DNA of 17,917 bases from an uncultured Clostridia bacterium (lineage in GTDB: Bacteria; Bacillota; Clostridia; Christensenellales; Borkfalkiaceae), in assembly GCA_946628865.1 (NCBI GenBank), contig CAMOXE010000041.1, positions 1-17,917 on the forward strand, given 5' to 3'. Positions within the stretch are counted from its first letter, which is position 1. Each line of letters begins with the position of its first letter. Shown piece by piece: positions 6,715 through 13,159 of this stretch. The translations under genes and the position numbers were made by a program. Under the pieces are notes generated by a model, which searched no databases, had not been told where the DNA came from, and saw only the letters and a program-made list of their open reading frames with translations.

Positions 6715-7143
6715 TCAAATTACATAATTATCGCCGCTGTCTTTATTCATAAGTCCGGCTATAGTTATTCCGCTGAAATAATCGCGTATGACTTTATAAA
6801 AATTTTCCCACATCGGGAGAGTTTTGCATTCCGCCGCGCGTATACACGGCTCTGCGGATTTATCGAGACAGGTTATCGGCGCCAAATCGCCTTCGGTACT
6901 TACCAAAACGTCCCAAGCGGTTATATCTTCCGCATCTCGCTTTAATTTATAACCGCCGCCCTTGCCGTGTTGTGCGTCGAGCAGGTCGGATTTAGTGAGG
7001 TCGGTCATTATCCCCTCGAGATATTTTTGAGATATTTCTTGTCTTGCGACTATGTCTCTAAGCGGAATATAGTTCTCTCCGCTGTGTTCCGCCAAATCTA
7101 TCATTACCCTCAGCGCGTATCTGCCTTTCGTGGAAATTTTCAT
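6715..7143 (-). CDS. Rrf2-family transcriptional regulator, CymR/IscR-like
   Basis: The 142-residue protein begins MKISTKGRYALRVM, the standard opening of the Rrf2 winged helix. The recognition region is PLRDIVARQEISQKYLEGIMTDL (about 27-49), followed by the wing with GGGYKL (62-67). Three cysteines, C92, C100 and C106, sit where IscR carries its Fe-S ligands (92, 98, 104). ATG 7143 (GGAG upstream) is chosen; an upstream in-frame extension to 7269 lies inside cysK and lacks family similarity. In Bacillus the relative CymR binds CysK and represses sulfur genes; here the gene follows cysK by 14 bp and precedes metY, which supports a cysteine or sulfur sensor. Whether it binds a cluster or acts with CysK cannot be decided from sequence. 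Confidence 0.92.
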   Translation of the reverse strand: MKISTKGRYALRVMIDLAEHSGENYIPLRDIVARQEISQKYLEGIMTDLTKSDLLDAQHGKGGGYKLKRDAEDITAWDVLVSTEGDLAPITCLDKSAEPCIRAAECKTLPMWENFYKVIRDYFSGITIAGLMNKDSGDNYVI

Positions 7144-7157
7144 CTTTTTCTCCGTTT

Positions 7158-8090
7158 TCAGTCTTGGAATAGCGGCGTAGACAAGTATCTGTCGCCGGTA
7201 TCGGGCAATATCACCACTATGTTTTTGCCGATGTTTTCGGGGCGTTTCGCTATCTCTATCGCAGCCCATGCCGCCGCGCCGGACGAAATGCCAACGAGTA
7301 CCCCTTCGCGTTTGCCGATAAGTTTACCCGTCGCGAACGCGTCGTCGTTATCGACCGCTATTATCTCGTCGTAAACCTTCGTATTCAAGACTTCGGGAAT
7401 AAAGCCCGCGCCTATACCTTGTATCTTGTGCGCGCCCGCAACGCCGGTGGATAGCACCGCGCTCGTTTTCGGCTCGACCGCAACGACTTTTACCTCGGGG
7501 TTCTTACTCTTTAAATATTCTCCCGCACCGGTTATCGTGCCGCCCGTACCGACGCCCGCAACGAGAAAATCGACTTCCCCGTCCGTATCTTCGTATATCT
7601 CCGGTCCCGTAGTCTCGAAATGTATTTTCGGGTTTGCGGGGTTTATAAACTGTCCCGGTATAAACGAGTTCGGCGTTTCGGCGGCTATCTCTTCCGCTTT
7701 CGCTATCGCGCCTTTCATACCTTTCGTGCCGTCTGACAAAACGAGTTCGGCGCCGTAAGCCTTCATAAGTTGCCTGCGCTCGACGGACATCGTCTCCGGC
7801 ATTACTATTATTATCCTGTACCCCTTCGCCGCCGCGATAGAGGCGAGACCTATGCCCGTATTCCCCGAAGTCGGCTCGATAATTACCGAGTCGGGCTTTA
7901 AAATGCCCTTTTCTTCCGCGTCCTCTATCATCGCTTTCGCGATACGGTCTTTTATAGACCCCGCGGGGTTGAAATATTCGAGTTTAGCGTAAATTTTCGC
8001 TTTCAGACCCAACTCTTTTTCTATATGCGTGAGTTCCAAGAGCGGCGTTTTGCCGACGAGCTGGTCGGCTGAAGAGTAAATCTTAGACAT
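7158..8090 (-). CDS. cysK: Cysteine synthase A (O-acetylserine thiol-lyase)
   Basis: The 310-residue fold-type II PLP enzyme converts O-acetylserine and sulfide to cysteine. The Schiff-base lysine is K47 (NPAGSIKDR), the substrate loop TSGNTG is at 74-79, and the phosphate-binding GTGGTITG follows in the second half. The serine that meets the pyridine nitrogen is in GISSGAA. Length matches CysK. ATG 8090 has AAAGGAG six bases upstream. It is the first gene of the sulfur cluster and the one directly behind the palindromic operator. No upstream serine acetyltransferase gene is present in the window. Confidence 0.97.
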   Translation of the reverse strand: MSKIYSSADQLVGKTPLLELTHIEKELGLKAKIYAKLEYFNPAGSIKDRIAKAMIEDAEEKGILKPDSVIIEPTSGNTGIGLASIAAAKGYRIIIVMPETMSVERRQLMKAYGAELVLSDGTKGMKGAIAKAEEIAAETPNSFIPGQFINPANPKIHFETTGPEIYEDTDGEVDFLVAGVGTGGTITGAGEYLKSKNPEVKVVAVEPKTSAVLSTGVAGAHKIQGIGAGFIPEVLNTKVYDEIIAVDNDDAFATGKLIGKREGVLVGISSGAAAWAAIEIAKRPENIGKNIVVILPDTGDRYLSTPLFQD

Positions 8091-8103
8091 TTTCTTCTCC
8101 TTT

Positions 8104-8124
8104 AACCTATCAACTTGGTAGGTT
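8104..8124. promoter_or_regulatory. 21-bp palindromic operator at the cysK transcript start
   Basis: AACCTATCAA, a central C, then TTGGTAGGTT form an inverted repeat with one mismatch in ten. It lies directly downstream of the cysK -10 box, covering the predicted transcript start, where a bound repressor would block initiation. The length and symmetry fit an Rrf2 dimer site, and the Rrf2 gene is the next gene in the same operon, so autoregulation is the simplest reading. Confidence 0.7.
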
Positions 8125-8130
8125 AGTATG

Positions 8131-8159
8131 ATTATAGCACGGTTCTAACTTTTCGTCAA
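8131..8159 (-). promoter_or_regulatory. Promoter of the cysK operon
   Basis: On the minus strand, TTGACG (8154-8159) and a perfect TATAAT (8131-8136) are 17 bp apart, followed by the operator and the cysK ribosome site. The leader is about 35 nt, too short for a T-box or SAM riboswitch. Confidence 0.85.
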
Positions 8160-8179
8160 GCGTTTTTAAGGTGTTTCCG

Positions 8180-8214
8180 AAAAAAAAATCGCGCCCCGAA
8201 ATTTCGGAGCGCGA
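8180..8214 (-). terminator. Intrinsic terminator of rplM-rpsI
   Basis: On the minus strand a 13-bp stem (8189-8214, with one G-U pair, outer bases TCGCGC/GCGCGA) is followed by nine T residues (the A-run at 8180-8188). It lies 15 bases after the rpsI stop and separates the ribosomal operon from the cysK promoter. Confidence 0.9.
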
Positions 8215-8229
8215 TAGAAATCGCAATAA

Positions 8230-8643
8230 TTATCTCTTCGAGAACTGCGCAGCGCGACGCGCTTTCTTCAAGCCGTACTTCTTTCTCTCTTTCATTCTCG
8301 GGTCTCTCGTCAAGAACCCCGCTTTTTTAAGCGCGGGACGAAGATCCGCTTCCGCTACTACGAGCGCACGCGCTATGCCGTGACGGATCGCGCCTGCCTG
8401 ACCGGTAAATCCGCCGCCTACGACGTTTACGAATACGTCGTATTTGGTCTCGGTCTCGGTAAGTACGAGCGGTTGCTTTATTATAAGTTTAAGAGTATCG
8501 AGATCGCAATACTCGTCGATAGTCCTGCCGTTTATAGTGATGGCGCCGTTGCCGCCCGGTACGAGTCTTACTCTCGCTACCGCGCTCTTTCTTCTGCCGG
8601 TACCCCAGTACTGTAATTTCTTCTTTACGGATACTTTTGCCAT
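8230..8643 (-). CDS. rpsI: 30S ribosomal protein S9
   Basis: The 137-residue S9 has the typical core (YWGTGRRKSAVARVRLVPG near the start, then GGGFTGQAGAIRHGIARAL) and the conserved basic tail ending QFSKR, whose last arginine reaches the ribosomal P site in the family. Two ATGs compete: 8649 is only 3 nt from the GGAGG (8653-8657) while 8643 is 9 nt away, so 8643 is chosen; the product then begins MAKVSVKKK. The ribosome site lies directly before the rplM stop boundary, as expected in the conserved L13-S9 operon. Confidence 0.97.
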   Translation of the reverse strand: MAKVSVKKKLQYWGTGRRKSAVARVRLVPGGNGAITINGRTIDEYCDLDTLKLIIKQPLVLTETETKYDVFVNVVGGGFTGQAGAIRHGIARALVVAEADLRPALKKAGFLTRDPRMKERKKYGLKKARRAAQFSKR

Positions 8644-8659
8644 TTTCATTTACCTCCGC

Positions 8660-9094
8660 TTACTTTCCGAGTTTTAACTCGATAGGCTGTTGCGCCTGAT
8701 GATTATGCTCCGCACCCTTGTATACGCGAAGTTTTTTAAGCATCTGTCTGCCGAGTCTGTTCTTGGGGAGCATTCCCTTGACCGCCTCGTAAACCGCTAA
8801 ATCCGATTTGTCGGCGAGCATCTTCGCATACGGAATCTGCTTAAGTCCGCCAACGTAACCGGTATGGTAAGTGTAAAGTTTCTGCTCGGGTTTCTTGCCC
8901 GTCAATACTACTTTGTCGGTGTTTAATACGATAACGAAATCGCCGGTGTCGACGTTCGGGGTAAACGTAGGCTTATTCTTGCCGCGAAGGATCATGGCGA
9001 CTTGGCTCGCAAGTCTTCCGAGAACCATATCCGTGGCGTCTACTACATACCACTTTCTCTCTACCGTTTCATTGGTAGCCATATATGTCTTCAT
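8660..9094 (-). CDS. rplM: 50S ribosomal protein L13
   Basis: The 144-residue L13 is full length. It carries the family signatures VERKWYVVDATDMVLGRLAS near the start, the FTPNVDTGDFVIVLN core, KLYTYHTGYVGGLK, and the MLPKNRLGRQMLKKLRVYKG segment. L13 is an early 23S rRNA-binding assembly protein. ATG 9094 has GGAG seven bases upstream. The gene is first in a two-gene operon with rpsI, with a strong promoter at 9196-9224 and a structured leader between. Confidence 0.97.
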   Translation of the reverse strand: MKTYMATNETVERKWYVVDATDMVLGRLASQVAMILRGKNKPTFTPNVDTGDFVIVLNTDKVVLTGKKPEQKLYTYHTGYVGGLKQIPYAKMLADKSDLAVYEAVKGMLPKNRLGRQMLKKLRVYKGAEHNHQAQQPIELKLGK

Positions 9095-9189
9095 AGATTT
9101 TCTCCGAATATTGATTATTTTTTTGGTTTACGGCGACGCGCTGCCGTCCGAGGGGCATGTTCTTCCGACGCACATTTCGCCATAATAGC
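9095..9189 (-). ncRNA. Probable L13-type ribosomal protein leader in the rplM 5' UTR
   Basis: The predicted transcript has about 95 nt before rplM. Its first half is GC-rich and can fold into a stem-loop closed by GGCGA (9178-9182) with TCGCC (9133-9137), with further pairing inside around GTGCGTCGG and GGCAGCGCG. An unpaired A-rich stretch and the ribosome site follow. Firmicutes commonly have an autoregulatory L13 leader at this place (Rfam family L13_leader). Position and fold fit; I have not matched it to the covariance model. Confidence 0.5.
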
Positions 9190-9195
9190 CAAAAT

Positions 9196-9224
9196 ATTTT
9201 AATAAATTTTGCGAACTTTGTCAA
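9196..9224 (-). promoter_or_regulatory. Promoter of rplM-rpsI
   Basis: On the minus strand a perfect TTGACA (9219-9224) and TAAAAT (9196-9201) are 17 bp apart in an A/T-rich context, as expected for a strong ribosomal protein promoter. Confidence 0.85.
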
Positions 9225-9287
9225 GCGTTTTTTACCCGATTTGAGAATTTTTATTAAATTTTACCCTTAAATCCGCGTTATTTTAAA

Positions 9288-9340
9288 TTTCGGCAAAGGA
9301 GGCGCCGTCCCGAAACGGAACGGCGCTTCCTTTGCCGAAA
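9288..9340. terminator. Large hairpin between the ferritin-like gene and rplM
   Basis: Arms 9288-9308 and 9320-9340 pair over 21 bp with one G-U mismatch, and the loop region can pair further up to an AAA tip. It lies ten bases past the stop of the ferritin-like gene, so it probably ends that transcript, although no strong U-run follows on the minus strand. Confidence 0.65.
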
Positions 9341-9350
9341 GATTTTACGA

Positions 9351-9665
9351 TCACCTCTTCAATCTTTCATTAAACTCTTTTATACCCTCCTCGACGTAAC
9401 GCCGCTGAGTAGGATTCAGATAATCCAAAAGCGCAAGCAGTTCGCCGACGTGGACCATCTCCTCGTGCATTATATCCCTCCACGTCGCGTTGGCGACCGG
9501 ATCGTCGCTCGTATGTATATGGTCGGCGTAATCTATTATCGCCTGAATTTCGCCGATCAGATCCCTCCTGGCGCTTTGAAGAACTTCGTAGTTGACTCCG
9601 TTGCCGACGACGGACGCCGCAGCGACGTTTTCGTTCTCGCCGTCGTTACCGAAAAAATTGAACAT
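9351..9665 (-). CDS. Half-ferritin-like di-iron protein
   Basis: The 104-residue protein is predicted to form two long helices. The first (about 27-50) contains E39 (DLIGEIQAIIDY) and Y46/H49. The second (about 57-82) contains E68-E69-x-x-H72 (IMHEEMVHVGEL). A single Glu plus an ExxH on the next helix is half of a ferritin-like four-helix bundle, so two chains would be needed to build a di-iron site, as in encapsulated ferritin-like proteins and small rubrerythrin or COQ7-type proteins. The Gly/Asn/Ala-rich first 25 residues look disordered. No encapsulin gene is nearby and the C-terminus (FNERLKR) lacks an obvious hydrophobic cargo tag. Likely iron or peroxide handling; specific role unknown. 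AGGAG lies 11 bases before ATG. Confidence 0.85.
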   Translation of the reverse strand: MFNFFGNDGENENVAAASVVGNGVNYEVLQSARRDLIGEIQAIIDYADHIHTSDDPVANATWRDIMHEEMVHVGELLALLDYLNPTQRRYVEEGIKEFNERLKR

Positions 9666-9687
9666 ATAGGTTAGTACTCCTATACTT

Positions 9688-9693
9688 ATTATA
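9688..9693 (-). promoter_or_regulatory. Likely -10 box of the ferritin-like gene
   Basis: A perfect TATAAT is present on the minus strand, 22 bp before the ATG. The -35 region (about 9711-9716, TAACAA) is poor, so the promoter may need an activator or may simply be weak. Confidence 0.4.
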
Positions 9694-9894
9694 TTTACAG
9701 CTATACAAACTTGTTACGTTTACGACAAGCCGAATTAAGTCCCCTGTAATTATAGGCGCGACGTCCAACAAGGTACAGTCATGTTTAAGTTTATTTACAA
9801 GTATTTGAGTTGCGGTACGGTTTTTCTTGACAAATCCACGGTTTTATGTTACCTTATATAAAATATCGTATAAAACGCCGAACGAGGTAAAACC

Positions 9895-11112
9895 ATGAAA
9901 AACGACGAAACTATTCATATCCCGGAGATTTTATTGCCGAAATTTCATTTAGACGCGGAAAAAATGCGGAAGTGGTCTGTTATCGCCTGCGATCAGTTCA
10001 CTTCGGACAAAGACTATTGGCTTAGTCTCGATAAAGAAATCGGCGACGCGCCGTCTACGCTGAGGCTAATCTACCCCGAGGCGTTTCTTTCGGAAAGCGA
10101 GCCGGAAAAGCGTATCGAAAAGATAAACGCCGAAATGGAAGAATACTTGCGTCGGGGCGTTTTCACGCGCCTTGACGGCGGATTTATAATAACCGAACGC
10201 GAAACCGAATTCAGAAAGGAAAAGCGCTACGGAATAATGCTGGCGGTCGACCTCGAAAAGTATTCTTACGCGCCGAAGTCGGACGCGGCGATACGCGCCT
10301 CGGAAGCGACCGTTCCCGAAAGGCTGCCGCCGAGAATAAAGATTCGCCGCAACGCCAAAATAGAACTTCCGCACGTTATGCTATTATACAACGCCCGCGA
10401 AGAAGAGATTTTCGGCAGGTTTTTATCGAATAATCAACTTATAGGCGGGGATTTGGTGTACGACTTCGATTTGAACGCTCACGGCGGGCATCTTCGCGGT
10501 CGGTACTACGGCGGCGATAAAGCAAGCGAGATAGCGGACAATTTATACCGCACGGCGGGCGAAATGATCTTCGCCGTGGGCGACGGAAACCACTCACTCG
10601 CGACGGCGAAAAAGTGTTGGGAAGAAATAAAGGAAACTCTTCCCGAGAACGAGCGCGAAACGCACCCGGCGAGATTTGCGCTATGCGAGGCGGTCAGCAT
10701 ATACTCTCCCGCGCTCGTGTTCGAGCCGATTTACAGATTCGTTTCGGGAGTGGACAAGGAAAAGTTCATCGCGTTTATCCGCACCGATAAAACTCTTTCT
10801 TCCGCATACGAAAAGCAAAACGGCGTCTTTGCGTTTGACGCGAACGACCAAGTCGAACTTATCCGCGCGTTAGACAAGAAAATCGCGCAATACTTAAAAG
10901 AAAACGGCGGAGAGGTAGATTATATCCACGGCGAAAGCGCGCTCTGCGCCCTTGCCGAAAACGGAATAGGGTTTTTAAACGGCACCGTTTCAAAAGACGG
11001 GTTTTTTGCCGAAATAGTGAAAAACGGCTCTCTTCCGAAAAAGACGTTTTCAATGGGCGAAGGCAGAGAAAAGCGCTATTACACCGAATGCAAGATGATT
11101 GCGCTCAAGTAG
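9895..11112 (+). CDS. DUF1015 family protein
   Basis: The 405-residue protein matches the DUF1015 family over its length. The family signatures are the N-terminal WSVIACDQFTSD segment, the middle IRASEATVPERLPPR, the GRYYGG motif, and the highly conserved GDGNHSLATAKKCWEE at about residue 225. Biochemical function is not established; family members often sit near serine or amino acid metabolism genes and were once proposed to be kinase-like. ATG 9895 has GAGGT nine bases upstream. A TTGACA at 9827-9832 and an AT-rich TATATAAAAT at 9855-9864 lie upstream, but at a spacing (22 bp or more) too long for a standard promoter. A terminator follows at 11210. Confidence 0.88.
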   Translation: MKNDETIHIPEILLPKFHLDAEKMRKWSVIACDQFTSDKDYWLSLDKEIGDAPSTLRLIYPEAFLSESEPEKRIEKINAEMEEYLRRGVFTRLDGGFIITERETEFRKEKRYGIMLAVDLEKYSYAPKSDAAIRASEATVPERLPPRIKIRRNAKIELPHVMLLYNAREEEIFGRFLSNNQLIGGDLVYDFDLNAHGGHLRGRYYGGDKASEIADNLYRTAGEMIFAVGDGNHSLATAKKCWEEIKETLPENERETHPARFALCEAVSIYSPALVFEPIYRFVSGVDKEKFIAFIRTDKTLSSAYEKQNGVFAFDANDQVELIRALDKKIAQYLKENGGEVDYIHGESALCALAENGIGFLNGTVSKDGFFAEIVKNGSLPKKTFSMGEGREKRYYTECKMIALK

Positions 11113-11209
11113 GCTAAGGCGTCGGAATCAAGACGCACGATAAACGCGTAACGACGGCGGCGAAATAAGAAAATTTAATAACACCTATTAGCACAAACTA
11201 TCGATTAAT

Positions 11210-11240
11210 CGCATATTATATTTGTAATATGCGTTTTTTT
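11210..11240 (+). terminator. Intrinsic terminator after the DUF1015 gene
   Basis: A perfect 9-bp stem CGCATATTA (11210-11218) with TAATATGCG (11225-11233), loop TATTTG, is followed by seven T residues. It lies about 100 bp after the DUF1015 stop. The -35 box of the next promoter (11222-11227) is inside its loop and descending arm. Confidence 0.85.
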
Positions 11241-11250
11241 ATGATATAAT
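11222..11250 (+). promoter_or_regulatory. Promoter of the aconitase-citrate synthase-isocitrate dehydrogenase operon
   Basis: TTGTAA (11222-11227) and a perfect TATAAT (11245-11250) are 17 bp apart. The aconitase ribosome site AAGGGG (11269-11274) and ATG follow. The -35 box overlaps the upstream terminator hairpin. Confidence 0.75.
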
Positions 11251-11284
11251 ATATACTACTCATTTTTTAAGGGGCTGAGACAAA

Positions 11285-13150
11285 ATGGCTGAAACACTCG
11301 CGCGTAAAATCTTAAAATCGCATATAGTAAGCGAAAACGAAACAGATAACGTTATAACGATAAAAATCGACCGCACGTTGACTCAGGACGCAACGGGGAC
11401 GATGGCGTATCTCGAATTCATGAGTTTCGGGCTTGACAAAGTCAAGACCGAACTTTCGGTATCCTACGTCGATCACAACACCTTGCAAAACGGTTTTATG
11501 AACGCCGACGACCACAAATTTTTGCAGACCGTCGCGGACAAGTACGGGATAGTTTTTTCAAAAGCGGGAAACGGAATATGTCATCAAGTGAACGTGGAGA
11601 GATTCGCAAAGCCGGGAACGACGCTTTTAGGGTCGGACTCGCACACTCCGACTTCCGGCGCGGTAGGCGCGATAGCGATCGGCGCGGGAGGCTTAGACGT
11701 AGCGTGCGCGATGGCGGGAAAGCCGTTCTTGATGGTCAACCCCAAAATAGTCGGCGTAAAACTTACGGGCAAACTGCGTAAAGGCGTAGCCGCGAAAGAC
11801 GTCATTTTATACCTTATCGGGAAGATGACGACCAAAGGCGGAGTAAACAAGATAATAGAATATTACGGCGATGGCGTAAAGACTTTGAGCGTACCCGAAC
11901 GCGCCACGATATGCAATATGGGCGCGGAAGTGGGCGCGACGACGTCGCTGTTCCCGTCGGACGAGATAACGCGGGAGTTTTTTGCTCTTCAGTCACGCTC
12001 GGAGGACTTTTTGCCGCTGTCTGCGGACGAGGGCGCGACTTACGACGAAAACGTAGAAATAGATTTATCCGAAATAGTGCCGTATGCGGCTTGTCCGAAT
12101 TCTCCGGACAACGTGAAACCGATTTCCGAACTATCCTCGGTTAAGGTAGACCAGGTTTTGATAGGCAGTTGCACGAACTCCGGTTACGGCGATTTCGTCA
12201 AAGTCGCCTCGATTTTAAAAGGGCGCAAAGTACATAAAGACGTATCGCTCGCGATAGCGCCGGGAAGCCAGCAAGTACTGAGAATGATAGCGAAGAACGG
12301 GATTTTGGACGTACTGTTATCCGCGGGGGCAAGAATACTCGAATCCGCCTGCGGACCGTGCATAGGCATGGGGCAATCGCCGTCTACGGACGGAGTGTCG
12401 CTGAGGACTTTCAACCGCAACTTCTACGGCAGGAGCGGCACTAATTCCGCTAAAGTATACCTCGTATCGCCCGAAGTCGCGGCGCTTTCCGCAGTAAAGG
12501 GCTACGTTTCCTCGCCGATAGGTATGGATTTGGATCTTTTCCCGCAAGACGTCGACTACCCGACTTGCGAAAATCTCCTGTTTAAACCGACCTTTAAGAG
12601 CGAAGTGGTAATGGGACCGAACATCAAGCCTCTACCGAAGTTTTTACCGATTGAAAAGGATTTCACGGCGAAAGTCGTCATCTCGCTCGAGGACAATATA
12701 ACGACCGATCACATAATGCCCGCGGGAGCGAAAGTATTGCCGTACAGGAGCAATATCGAAAAAATATCCGAATTCGTATTCTCGAATATAGACGAAAAGT
12801 TTTCAAAAAGGTGCAAAGAACTCGGCAGCGGAATAATAGTTGCAAAGCAGAACTACGGTCAAGGCTCGAGCCGCGAACACGCGGCGATCGCGCCGAGATT
12901 TCTCGGAATAAAGGCGGTCATTGCCTCGTCGTTTGCGAGGATTCACCGCAAAAACCTGATAAACTTCGGAATAATACCCATAGAACTCGATATCGAGGCG
13001 GATATGTACGACGAGATAAACGTCAAATTCGACCGCAACACCGTTTGGGTAACGAACAAAACTAAAAACAAGGAGTATAAAGCGACAAACAACCTTTCCG
13101 ACGAGGAATACGAACTAATCGCCGTCGGCGGGTTGCTCAACACTTTTTAA
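11285..13150 (+). CDS. Aconitate hydratase (Aquifex-type, about 620 residues)
   Basis: The 621-residue protein interconverts citrate and isocitrate using a [4Fe-4S] cluster. The cluster ligands are C296 (IGSCTNSGYGD), C356 and C359 (SACGPCIGMG). The GSDSHTPTSG substrate motif is at 116-125, and the C-terminal swivel domain has GQGSSREHAAIAPRFLG, then SFARIHRKNLINFG. Its size is smaller than AcnA/AcnB (near 850-900) and larger than LeuC alone, matching the putative aconitase family in which the LeuC-like and LeuD-like parts are fused. Homoaconitase or isopropylmalate isomerase activity is possible in principle, but placement with citrate synthase and isocitrate dehydrogenase argues for aconitase. 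It is first in the operon. Confidence 0.94.
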   Translation: MAETLARKILKSHIVSENETDNVITIKIDRTLTQDATGTMAYLEFMSFGLDKVKTELSVSYVDHNTLQNGFMNADDHKFLQTVADKYGIVFSKAGNGICHQVNVERFAKPGTTLLGSDSHTPTSGAVGAIAIGAGGLDVACAMAGKPFLMVNPKIVGVKLTGKLRKGVAAKDVILYLIGKMTTKGGVNKIIEYYGDGVKTLSVPERATICNMGAEVGATTSLFPSDEITREFFALQSRSEDFLPLSADEGATYDENVEIDLSEIVPYAACPNSPDNVKPISELSSVKVDQVLIGSCTNSGYGDFVKVASILKGRKVHKDVSLAIAPGSQQVLRMIAKNGILDVLLSAGARILESACGPCIGMGQSPSTDGVSLRTFNRNFYGRSGTNSAKVYLVSPEVAALSAVKGYVSSPIGMDLDLFPQDVDYPTCENLLFKPTFKSEVVMGPNIKPLPKFLPIEKDFTAKVVISLEDNITTDHIMPAGAKVLPYRSNIEKISEFVFSNIDEKFSKRCKELGSGIIVAKQNYGQGSSREHAAIAPRFLGIKAVIASSFARIHRKNLINFGIIPIELDIEADMYDEINVKFDRNTVWVTNKTKNKEYKATNNLSDEEYELIAVGGLLNTF

Positions 13151-13159
13151 TATAAGACT

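Noticed and set aside
7144..7269. N-terminal extension of the Rrf2 regulator
   Set aside because: It overlaps the cysK coding end in another frame and lies before the conserved MKISTKGRYA start, which has its own ribosome site.
8091..8159. SAM riboswitch or T-box before cysK or metY
   Set aside because: Predicted leaders are only about 30-40 nt and lack the conserved elements of either.
9351..9665. Encapsulin cargo protein
   Set aside because: The metal motif is similar, but there is no encapsulin shell gene in the window and no recognisable C-terminal targeting peptide.
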